Source: Neoechinorhynchus agilis
Taxonomy: Eukaryota; Acanthocephala
Length of the DNA: 64,000 bases
NCBI GenBank assembly: GCA_051530055.1
Contig: CM121341.1
Coordinates: forward strand, 4,526,001-4,590,000
Direction: 5' to 3'
A program made the translations under genes and the position numbers. Numbering within the stretch: the stretch's first letter is position 1; each line of letters starts with the position of its first letter. Of this stretch, positions 1-10,629 are shown in pieces. The notes beneath the pieces are model-generated. The model saw only the letters and a list, made by a program, of their open reading frames with translations, was not told the origin of the DNA and searched no databases.

Positions 1-3000
1 AACTACAAAAAAAAGAAAGTAAATAATTTGGATTATTATCTTCGAGGTAAATGAATACTTTCTTTTTTTGCCATCCCGCCTCGGATTTAAGTTCACTAAT
101 CTATATTTCCCCGATATTTCGTCGGATATTTAAAGTTGTCATTGAAAAGGCAGCGGTGCTTTAGCTTAGAGAGGATTCTAGTGGACAATGAGTCCAGGAA
201 CGGCATTCTGATGAACATTTTGCCCGAGAATAACCAGTGTCCGTAGGATAAAGCTATGATTTTCGTGTTTTAGATGACAAACCTTGGAGAAATGTCGGAA
301 TTATCCGTAAATTAGGCGGGATGGAAAAACTACAAAAAAAAGAAAGTAAACAATAATTTGGATTATTATCTTCGAGGGAAAATACTTTCTTTTTTCCCAT
401 CCCGCCTCGGATTTAAGTTCACTAATCTATATTTCCTCGATATTTCGTCGGATATTTAAAATTTCTATTGAAAAGGCAGCGGTGCTTTAGCTTAGAGAGG
501 ATTCTAGTGGACAATGAGTCCAGGAACGGCATTCTGATGAACATTTTGCCCGATAATAACCAGTGTCCGTAGGATAAAGCTATGATTTTCGTGTTTTAGA
601 TGACAAACCTTGGAGAAATGTCGGAATTATCCGTAAATTAGGCGGGATGAAAAAACTACAAAAAAAGAAAGTTAACAATAATTTGGATTATTATCTTCGA
701 GGTAAATGAATACTTTCTTTTTTTGCACTCCCGCCTCGGATTTAAGTTCACTAATCTATATTTCCCCGATATTTCGTCGGATATTTAAAGTTGTCATTGA
801 AAAGGCAGCGGTGCTTTAGCTTAGAGAGGATTCTAGTGGACAATGAGTCCAGGAACGGCATTCTGATGAACATTTTGCCCGATAATAACCAGTGTCCGTA
901 GGATAAAGCTATGATTTTCGTGTTTTAGATGACAAACCTTGGAGAAATGTCGGAATTATCCGTAAATTAGGCGGGATGAAAAAACTACAAAAAAAGAAAG
1001 TTAACAATAATTTGGATTATTATCTTCGAGGTAAATGAATACTTTCTTTTTTTGCACTCCCGCCTCGGATTTAAGTTCACTAATCTATATTTCCCCGATA
1101 TTTCGTCGGATATTTAAAGTTTCTATTGAAAAGGCAGCGGTGCTTTAGCTTAGAGAGGATTCTAGTGGACAATGAGTCCAGGAACGGCATTCTGATGAAC
1201 ATTTTGCCCGAGAATAACCAGTGTCCGTAGGATAAAGCTATGATTTTCGTGTTTTAGATGACAAACCTTGGAGAAATGTCGGAATTATCCGTAAATTAGG
1301 CGGGATGAAAAAACTACAAAAAAAGAAAGTAAATAATTTGGATTATTATCTTCGAGGTAAATGAATACTTTCTTTTTTTCCATCCCGCCTCGGATTTAAG
1401 TTCACTAATCTATATTTCCCCGATATTTCATCGGATATTTAAAGTTGTCATTGAAAAGGCAGCGGTGCTTTAGCTTAGAGAGGATTCTAGTGGACAATGA
1501 GTCCAGGAACGGCATTCTGATGAACATTTTGCCCGAGAATAACCAGTGTCCGTAGGATAAAGCTATGATTTTCGTGTTTTAGATGACAAACCTTGGAGAA
1601 ATGTCGGAATTATCCGTAAATTAGGCGGGATGAAAAAACTACAAAAAAAGAAAGTTAACAATAATTTGGATTTTTATCTTCGAGGGAAAATACTTTCTTT
1701 TTTCCCATCCCGCCTCGGATTTAAGTTCACTAATCTATATTTCCCCGATATTTCGTCGGATATTTAAAGTTGTCATTGAAAAGGCAGCGGTGCTTTAGCT
1801 TAGAGAGGATTCTAGTGGACAATGAGTCCAGGAACGGCATTCTGATGAACATTTTGCCCGAGAATAACCAGTGTCCGTAGGATAAAGCTATGATTTTCGT
1901 GTTTTAGATGACAAACCTTGGAGAAATGTCGGAATTATCCGTAAATTAGGCGGGATGAAAAAACTACAAAAAAAGAAAGTAAATAATTTGGATTATTATC
2001 TTCGAGGGAAAAGAATACTTTTTTTCCCATCCCGCCTCGGATTTAAGTTCACTAATCTATATTTCCCCGATATTTCGTCGGATATTTAAAGTTTCTATTG
2101 AAAAGGCAGCGGTGCTTTAGCTTAGAGAGGATTCTAGTGGACAATGAGTCCAGGAACGGCATTCTGATGAACATTTTGCCCGATAATAACCAGTGTCCGT
2201 AGGATAAAGCTATGATTTTCGTGTTTTAGATGACAAACCTTGGAGAAATGTCGGAATTATCCGTAAATTAGGCGGGATGAAAAAACTACAAAAAAAGAAA
2301 GTAAACAATAATTTGGATTATTATCGTCGAGGGAAAATACTTTCTTTTTTCCCATCCCGCCTCGGATTTAAGTTCACTAATCTATATTTCCCCGATATTT
2401 CGTCGGATATTTAAAGTTGTTATTGAAAAGGCAGCGGTGCTTTAGCTTAGAGAGGATTCTAGTGGACAATGAGTCCAGGAACGGCATTCTGATGAACATT
2501 TTGCCCGAGAATAACCAGTGTCCGTAGGATAAAGCTATGATTTTCGTGTTTTAGATGACAAACCTTGGAGAAATGTCGGAATTATCCGTAAATTAGGCGG
2601 GATGAAAAAACTACAAAAAAAGAAAGTTAACAATAATTTGGATTATTATCTTCGAGGGAAAAGAATACTTTTTTTGCCATCCCGCCTCGGATTTAAGTTC
2701 ACTAATCTATATTTCCTCGATATTTCGTCGGATATTTAAAATTTCTATTGAAAAGGCAGCGGTGCTTTAGCTTAGAGAGGATTCTAGTGGACAATGAGTC
2801 CAGGAACGGCATTCTGATGAACATTTTGCCCGATAATAACCAGTGTCCGTAGGATAAAGCTATGATTTTCGTGTTTTAGATGACAAACCTTGGAGAAATG
2901 TCGGAATTATCCGTAAATTAGGCGGGATGAAAAAACTACAAAAAAAGAAAGTAACAATAATTTGGATTATTATCTTCGAGGAAAATACTTTCTTTTTTCC

Positions 3001-3947
3001 CATCCCGCCTCGGATTTAAGTTCACTAATCTATATTTCCCCGATATTTCGTCGGATATTTAAAGTTGTCATTGAAAAGGCAGCGGTGCTTTAGCTTAGAG
3101 AGGATTCTAGTGGACAATGAGTCCAGGAACGGCATTCTGATGAACATTTTGCCCGAGAATAACCAGTGTCCGTAGGATAAAGCTATGATTTTCGTGTTTT
3201 AGATGACAAACCTTGGAGAAATGTCGGAATTATCCGTAAATTAGGCGGGATGAAAAAACTACAAAAAAAGAAAGTTAACAATAATTTGGATTATTATCTT
3301 CGAGGTAAATGAATACTTTCTTTTTTTGCATCCCGCCTCGGATTTAAGTTCACTAATCTATATTTCCCCGATATTTCGTCGGATATTTAAAGTTGTCATT
3401 GAAAAGGCAGCGGTGCTTTAGCTCAGAGAGGATTCTAGTGGACAATGAGTCCAGGAACGGCATTCTGATGAACATTTTGCCCGAGAATAACCAGTGTCCG
3501 TAGGATAAAGCTATGATTTTCGTGTTTTAGATGACAAACCTTGGAGAAATGTCGGAATTATCCGTAAATTAGGCGGGATGAAAAAACTACAAAAAAAGAA
3601 AGTAAATAATTTGGATTATTATCTTCGAGGGAAATGAATACTTTCTTTTTTTGCCATCCCGCCTCGGATTTAAGTTCACTAATCTATATTTCCTCGATAT
3701 TTCGTCGGATATTTTAAATTTTTATTGAAAAGGCAGCGGTGCTTTAGCTTAGAGAGGATTCTAGTGGACAATGAGTCCAGGAACGGCATTCTGATGAACA
3801 TTTTGCCCGATAATAACCAGTGTCCGTAGGATAAAGCTATGATTTTCGTGTTTTAGATGACAAACCTTGGAGAAATGTCGGAATTATCCGTAAATTAGGC
3901 GGGATGAAAAAACTACAAAAAAAAGAAAGTAAACAATAATTGTTTAC
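1..3947. repeat. Tandem array, ~12 units of 322-329 bases
   Basis: The same block recurs with the landmark CATCCCGCC (or CACTCCCGCC) at about 72, 398, 726, 1055, 1381, 1706, 2028, 2353, 2678, 3001, 3329 and 3655. Each unit opens with CATCCCGCCT and closes with its inverse AGGCGGGATG, followed by a short A/T-rich hairpin linker (AAAAAAGAAAGT ... ACTTTCTTTTTT). The ~200-base core is nearly invariant; differences cluster in the linker and at two diagnostic sites. A stem-loop GGACAATGAGTCC lies mid-unit. No reading frame runs through the unit. The array is cut by the left window edge, so its true length is unknown. Confidence 0.97.
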
Positions 3948-4140
3948 ACCTTTTAAAGTAGTGCTTTTGGGCCATGCTCGATGCGTAGAATAGGACAAAA
4001 TGTAGCGCGATGTTTCGCTTTTCCTACGGTTACATCGCTACCTCAAAGGTCTTAGGAAAAAAATCGTTTTTTCTCTTAGTGTTGAAGTTTCCGTCCGGGT
4101 CTTCCGATGCGTCCCAAGGAGGCGATAGGTATCATTGATT

Positions 4141-4249
4141 TTCCTCCTTCAGCGGTATTTCGTCCCCTTTTAGTTGTTCAAGATTCCACGATCGGCAATG
4201 ACTTACAATCAAAGAAGACAAAATACCTCGTTGAAGGAGGAAACTCACT
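4141..4249. repeat. Imperfect inverted repeat in the LSM11 upstream region
   Basis: The arms TTTCCTCCTTCAGCGGTATT (near 4140-4160) and, inverted, AATACCTCGTTGAAGGAGGAAA (near 4226-4248) pair with a few mismatches around a ~65-base loop. It lies in the ~460-base gap between the satellite array and LSM11, which otherwise shows no gene. It could be a small fold-back element or an upstream regulatory hairpin; nothing decides between these. Confidence 0.5.
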
Positions 4250-4412
4250 AACTCGTAATTGAATGGTTCAATATGCTGATTGATTTTAAGCGCTTCCCTG
4301 ACACAGATCCAAAGGAGAATAATTGAGATTCACGGGAAATTCGAGGCACTTTCATTTCCATCTTCAGTTTGGATTTTAATTACATTTTAACGGGAATTTA
4401 AACTATTTTTAG

Positions 4413-5024
4413 ATGAGACGACGGAAGCCCCGAAGAAGGGATGAACTAAGAAGCAACCTAAAGAAAATATCCGAATGGATGCTTGGCACAAAACGTAGTC
4501 CATTTTCTGTTCTATATTCCAACCTCTTCAAAACGATAAGAGTAGTCCTTCGTAACGCGTCCACGGTTCACTCCGTCTGCATTGGTCGGCTCATTGCCTT
4601 CGATAGACACATGAACCTTATAATGATTGACGTCCTTGAAACGTTCAGCAGCAATTTTTTGTCTTTTTTTAAGCCTTTGAGGGACAATGCTAGATCTTGT
4701 ATTGTGGATGCGAAAAAGGAAGCAAGACGGGCAATTGAATCTAATGAAGACCACGACTTCGAAGCAGCTTACGAGCGAATGAAAAGGGGCGATGCTCCAG
4801 TTGTTTCATCGACCAAGCCGGTTCCGGTTGAAGTAAATCAAAGAACGATTTATGAAGCTTCTCTTCGAGTGAACGTTGGAAAGAGGTTTAAAGAGGACGG
4901 TTACGTGGTTTGCAATAATCCAGGATCGCGATGCAGAAACAACTATTTCATGGAACGATATATCGATCAATTGTTCATAATGGGCAATCAGGTAGTCGCC
5001 ATTAATCCGTGTGAATCAACATGA
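4413..5024 (+). CDS. LSM11: LSM11-like U7 snRNP Sm-fold protein, 203 aa
   Basis: Lsm11 replaces SmD2 in the heptameric ring of the U7 snRNP, which cleaves the 3' ends of replication-dependent histone pre-mRNAs in the nucleus. The protein has a basic N-terminus (MRRRKPRRRDEL). An Sm1 motif follows at residues ~40-76, with VVLRN, GRLIAFDRHMNL and IDVLE matching the Lsm11 pattern of basic strand, G-x-L-x-AFD and N-L-x-x-x-D. A long ~110-residue spacer then leads to Sm2 (FIMGNQVVAIN, ~188-198). The long Sm1-Sm2 insertion is characteristic of Lsm11 rather than of canonical Sm proteins. The extended N-terminal region of vertebrate Lsm11 is short here. The ATG follows TTTTTAG directly, so an upstream exon or a trans-spliced leader is possible. 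The stop codon lies 42 bases from the stop of the convergent exchanger gene. Family assignment is from motif memory. Confidence 0.7.
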   Translation: MRRRKPRRRDELRSNLKKISEWMLGTKRSPFSVLYSNLFKTIRVVLRNASTVHSVCIGRLIAFDRHMNLIMIDVLETFSSNFLSFFKPLRDNARSCIVDAKKEARRAIESNEDHDFEAAYERMKRGDAPVVSSTKPVPVEVNQRTIYEASLRVNVGKRFKEDGYVVCNNPGSRCRNNYFMERYIDQLFIMGNQVVAINPCEST

Positions 5025-5066
5025 AAGACCACGAAGTCTACAAAGAATCGTTTATTATCGCGATTT

Positions 5067-8000
5067 CTACATCTCTTCTTTATCGTCCTCATTCTTGTCA
5101 TCCTTAGGTCTTCGTAATTCACGTAATTGAATCGTTTCTGTCGACGGGGCGCTTTGAGAAAAAATTTGAGGCGGTGGATCATCGCCGGATAGACTCTTTT
5201 TCCATGGCTTGTACTTTTCAGCCTCAGTCCTCTGGATTGTCGGCATTTCGTCTAAAATTCTCGTTATAGATCGTAAAATCCTTTTTTCAAAAATATAAAA
5301 CCTATTTCACGTTTGAGAAACGGTCTTGAAACTCGTCTGTAGTATGGTTGGTATTGATGATACCTGTAGCCAGCTCCTGATGTTAAGGATAACGACGGAT
5401 CGATCATCTCTGGACCCCATGTGCTATGAGATGGAGTACGTCGATTATAGATGGCACCCGGCCCAGAATGCGGTTGTGCTCCAGTTGAAGACGATAGGCT
5501 ATAGCGTCGAGATTCAACATTGTCAATCCGGCGCTGTATATTTGCTCTTGGAGCCAACAAAAATCTGTCAAGTACTTTATGAACTTTTCGAGTCCTCTTA
5601 TCGCTTTCATATTTGCTCACATTGAATCTTGTACTCGTCTGTCTATCCGGAATGAGACCACCCGAATCCCTATTAAAGGGAACTGTCAAAATGAACCAAA
5701 AAACAAACGAATTCGTACTCATCGTATTCATTTTCTTTTGATGGCTCGAAAATCGTTAGCTTTCCATCGGCCTTTATTCCACCAATTTTTTCTATTGTCG
5801 TCAAAAATACAATATCCTGCTCTTCGTCGAATTTTGTTCGCAAAAATATAGGCTTCAAATATGCCAAGTCGAATTTTCTAATCTTATCCAGTAGTTGAGC
5901 GTTGAAACCAATCGTGGTCTCGGCAAAGGCCCCCATCAACGCCATCACGTGGTCTATCATCTAAATGGAAGATCACTTAAAAACTAAAATTTCTATCGCT
6001 TTTATCAACTGCGAGAATATTTTCTAGATGTAAAATCAGGTTTTTGAGGCTTCAATAATGCATTTTGTATATATATATAGTAATTGCAATTAGATCAACT
6101 GTTACCGAATCAGAAAAGCAACAAATATCTTTTCTGAACTTTGTTTCTAATGCCTTACGATTTTCTTTTCCGAACTTTAAAGCCCATCTCAATCTGAAGG
6201 TTTCAGGCTAAGAGGTAGTAGTTAATCCAATGTTCTTATGTTAACGAAACTGAGGTGATTCTCTTTATCGTTTTGAAACATCTTAATAAAATAGGTTTTT
6301 TATCCTGGTAATCTCATCAAAAAATGAATTTTCTCCCTCTCTTGATAATTTGTAGGTTGGGTATGTGAAAAACAATAAAAATCAAAAAAGAGATTTCATA
6401 ATTTTTAAAGTCTTTTACTATTATTGATATTTTGAGATTAATGAAATTCGTGGACGAACTAGAAATTTTACCCTCATCCATTTTGTTCGAAAATATCTGA
6501 TTTAATCACTCGGTAATTGATTTTTGTTTTTAATAAAATATGCAAACCTACGGTTGAGAAACTTTAAAAAGTGATCCTTAGTTAAGTTTTGTTTGTGCGT
6601 GACTTTATACTCCACTTTTATGGATTGCATTATCTGTACTCAAATAAGGCCACAAAAACTTGAATAGAAATTCTTTTTTAAGTGGAAAAGTAATTTTTTA
6701 ATTCCTTTTTCGGTGCATAAGTGTACGATATCGAAAAAAGAAGAAGTTTAACCTCGATTTCTTCAAAAAAAGCGATGAAAATAACTTTGAAACATTAAGA
6801 ATACGTACTCTGTTAGTAAGTTTAGCACTCAACGACGGTTCTTCGGCTTGTTTTCTTCGCACTTTCAGCAATTTCACGATTGGTCCAATTGTGGCTCCCT
6901 AGTAATAGAGGACACGAGTGATTGTTTTTCTTCAGAATTCACCAGATACTTGAACGAAAACGGTGAAATAGACGACAATGACGGTCGTTGTTAAGAATTT
7001 CGATTTATCTGGGAATACTGCTTGTTTAAGAATCATAGCCAGAGCAAACGCTACAGCTCCTCGTAATCCTCCGTAACACATGACTACCATATCGATGAAG
7101 CTAATCCTTATGAGCCGATACACGTTTGCCAATGATGCGAGTGCAACGACTCCTAGAAATCGATAAAGAATTTGTTGAAGACAGCCACGACTTACCGATA
7201 GCTCTGTATATAAGACAAGAGATAGTTGTGACGATTACAAATCCAGTGTTCCACGAATGCGGACTATTGACCACACTAAGTCCCATGAAGAGGAAGATGA
7301 TGGATTCGGTAAGAGAAGACATCATCTTAATAACGTATTCGGTCGTAATGCATGATTTTTCCGATAGATTATATCGAATATATTGTCTTAAGATCATCCC
7401 AGTAACGGTAATCCTGTTTTTTTTCGATTTTACGTTTCAAGTTCATTGAGACGTGTTAACTTACGCTATGATTCCCGAGACGCCTAACATTTCTGCTGTT
7501 AAATAAGAGAGATAAGCGGAGATGATAACCATGAGAGGTTCAAGTATTGGGACTACTTCCATGAACTTTGTAATGAACGATCCAACTGCTCCAAACACAA
7601 TTCCGACCAAAACTCCGCCGAGTGATACCGCGAAAAAAGAAATAATTCCGAATATTATATCTTGGGCTATGATGTTCGATTGACCTATGAGAGCAAACTC
7701 GGATAACATCCTGTAAAGCACAACAGATACGGCATCGTTTAGTAAAGATTCTCCAAACACAATAATATACAATGTGTCATTTACATGGATATCTTCAAAT
7801 GTCGCAAGGACGGCGACCGGATCGACAGCCGATATGAGTGCTGCGAATACGAGACAGTGGAGTAATTCAAAATGCGATTCACCGTAGACATGAGCGAAAT
7901 TGAATCCATTTGTCAGTCTGTCTCGAGCTTTCGAAACTCCTAGTCGAGATTCATACTGCACTCAAAGGGTTAGTCCAATTGCTAGCGTATTAAACAGTGT

Positions 8001-8477
8001 ATTGATTGTCGCGAAAAGAAGAATTGTACCACAGTTGTCGAAAAATGCTCGATTAGGCATAAAGTATCCGGAGTCCAGGATTATAGGTGGAAGGAGGTAA
8101 AAGAAAAATACGTTTGAGTTAAATGAGTATACACTTGCAGGGGCGAACTTTAGGAGCTTAAGTGCTAAGCCGAGAATGAGACCTAAGACGATCATTGAGC
8201 AGCTTTCTGGGACTTTGGATGAAATTCGTTTGAATGAATGAAACCCTGAAACACAAAAATTTATTTTAGATAAACACAAGCGACTCACCGATCTTAGCTA
8301 TCATTGTCAAGAAGACCCAAAGGATGATGTTATAGATAACGGCAACATGGTGATAGTCCATATTTAAGATTTTATACCGAAATTCGGACACATTTCCGGG
8401 CTGAGAGTCGTCGCTAGAGCCGGTTACGGCTGCAACCATAGTTGCAATCACGGCCTCTCTTAGCATCCGTAAATCTT
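5067..8477 (-). CDS. Na+/H+ exchanger, SLC9A1-5 type, multi-exon
   Basis: A plasma-membrane or organellar sodium-proton antiporter that sets intracellular pH. Exons read from frame and phase: 8477-8289, 8245-~7465 (see below), 7413-7196, 7152-6950, 6898-6809, 5960-~5717, ~5668-5302, 5251-5067. Hallmarks are KVPESC, PPIILDSGYFMP, ISAVDPVAVLATFE, VFGESLLNDAVSVVLY (the conserved ND pair), the TESIIFLFMGLS region, YGGLRGAVAFALA and TVFVQ. The regulatory tail starts MIDHVMALM and ends in a charged stretch. Introns are mostly 43-56 bases; one is ~850 bases (6808-5961). An in-frame TGA lies at 7962-7964, between the segments LAIGLTL and VQYESRLG. The ~18 residues after it have no counterpart in relatives, so a mis-phased short intron is likelier than a true stop. 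Transcription converges with LSM11. Confidence 0.9.
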
Positions 8478-8587
8478 CTAAAATTAAGTGTTTTCATGAA
8501 TTCTCAGTTTCCCTACACTCCATCCAGCGTTTTTCCCACACGCTGGATTGTAGAGCGCGCACTATTTTTTACGAGTGGTGAAATGAT

Positions 8588-8815
8588 TCAGTGGGGGAAA
8601 TGCGCAAATGACGACGGATTGTGATTTTCGTTGCTTTCCTCGATTTTGTTTAGATATTTACTAGATTCATTGAGCAAGGATATGGACTGACAACAGACAG
8701 CGATCATAAGTGGAAGGATGAGCATCGAAAATAAGCGACAAGATGCTCGACAGCAGTCGCATGAGATGTTGTTTAGTATGATGATCGGATGTATCTTCTT
8801 TGCCACTGAAAGCAT
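8588..8815 (-). other. Possible first exon of the exchanger with a signal peptide
   Basis: An open minus-strand stretch contains a hydrophobic run, MLILPLMIAVCC, followed by a polar segment rich in S, N, K and E. Animal exchangers of this family often start with a cleaved or membrane-inserted hydrophobic segment, and the next exon begins at a good acceptor (ATTTTAG at 8483-8477). No clean donor joins the two in phase, so the Met at 8466 remains the safer start. Confidence 0.3.
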
Positions 8816-10620
8816 TCTCGAATAATTATCTCTATTCTTTAGGTTTTTTCAATAGTTGGGGAGTATATAAAACACTTGTTGTTTGCGATTATATCGTCAA
8901 TTTGGCTCCCTGCAGGAAAACATTTATTACGCCTCCGGAAAGACGTCGGAAAATAATCGAGCTCTGACAAGATGAGTAGGCGGAACGAATGAAGATCTCC
9001 TAATTTCTATTGTCTCTAAGGTCTAAATTCAGAATGTGATTAGAGAATTATTGTTTAGAAGTCTACATCCGTAGTACACTAACAAACTGAGATGATGAAT
9101 CCTTTAAGAGGTTCTCAAACAATCACATAGACTTTAACCATAATAATTCCCGATAGGCGATACAATGGAGGAAAAATGCTTTGTATAGCCAACAAGTCAT
9201 TTTTGCGGGATGATATATAGGTGTCAACAAAAAGCATACCTCCGTGAGAACATTGCTGTTAATTGCTCCTACATCTGATCCGAAACAAATCGCCATTTCA
9301 AAAGGAAATCCACATTCGGGTCTATATTCCACGATTTGACATTATTAGCTCTCGAAAAGTAGTTGTTTTGTTAAATAACTCATGGCAAAAAATGTCGTGG
9401 GCGGATGATATGCAGACGAAAATGTTTTTGAAGACTAGTTGAGTATGCAAGTTTGTGATCGTTACCAAGTGCCAGCTCTCAAATGCTAAGTTTTCAACTA
9501 CTTCCCTCGCTTTTTATGATTATGACAGCCAGGAAGTAATTAAATTGTATAATTTTTAAATTGTGACATTGTTTATTTTTTTGTTTGATGATTGAGAAAC
9601 ATTAATTTATTATTTCGTAAAAGTCCTACGAAATATTGTGGAATGGAATCATCAAACAATTTTTTTATACATAAACAACTTCTTTACAAGTGACATTGTT
9701 CATAATTAAACCGCATAAAGCTAAATTAGCGTGTTTTTTTTTGAGTTCTTTGAAAAATGCTTCATTTTGATAACTATTCCCATTTGTTTGTGGATTTCAC
9801 GTTGCAAATATCACACATTCGACATTTTCGATGATCGCATTCATCGACGCTCATTCTAATTGATTATACTTTAAAAGATACAAAAAAAAGACTAATGATT
9901 ATCGAACAGACAATCGAGGATTTGGCTTTCAATGTTAGAAAATCTCATGCCAATCGACCTTATTCGCGTTGTCATGAAACCGTGAAACTTACAAGAATAA
10001 AATCTGTACAGCGAAATAAGGAAGAGCAGAAACTAGAGTTTCAACCACTCACATGGAGGAATTTCAAATTTTATTTAGGATAGTCGTGAAATGATTTTTC
10101 TTAATTTTGTCAGAATATCTGTAACTTTTCGTTAGGTCAAGCATGTTTTTCTTGTAATGGCTACTTAGTTCTGAATGTGGATCAACAGTACTTTTAATTG
10201 TCATTTTCATCACTTTATTCGACTTTTCTTCACCTTTTACGAATTTCCTATTTATTCGTTTGTCTTTCCAATCATAAAAAAGAGCCGTATACTTTGATTC
10301 AATCAATTTTGTTATAATCTTTTCCGAAATGGTTTTTTTTCGGAGACCTTAATTAAACCTTTATACAGAAAAATCGAAATTATTTTGTTCCGAGACACAT
10401 GAAGTTCATTGGAATTATCTCAATCATTGCCGACTTTATTCAGTGAAGATTCCTACTGATTTACATGATTTGTTTTAATTCGTCTGCACAATTCGACTTT
10501 GTTTGAGATGTGAAACGGTTAACTTTATTTTACACTTCACAGCAAAAAACATTTACTAAGATCAAGATGAGTTTTGCATTTTATCAAATGTTGCTATATT
10601 TCTCATATGATCTGATCTAA
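8816..10620. other. No recognisable gene
   Basis: About 1.8 kb of AT-rich sequence upstream of the exchanger. Only short open stretches on both strands are present (for example 9123-9332 minus, 10064-10306 minus), and none resembles a known family. It may hold the exchanger promoter. I see no repeat or RNA gene. Confidence 0.6.
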
Positions 10621-10629
10621 AATTAACTT

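Noticed and set aside
521-560. Hammerhead ribozyme core (CTGATGA) in each unit of the first array
   Set aside because: CTGATGA is present in every unit, but no stem II closed by GAAA follows and no matching cleavage arm is seen. The motif alone is too short to support it.
4512-4754. Minus-strand reading frame across LSM11
   Set aside because: It is the shadow of the LSM11 coding strand, with no family similarity.
5683-5704. 22-base intron in the exchanger
   Set aside because: A 49-base intron (donor after GATGA, acceptor TTTAATAG) also restores phase and fits the other introns here.
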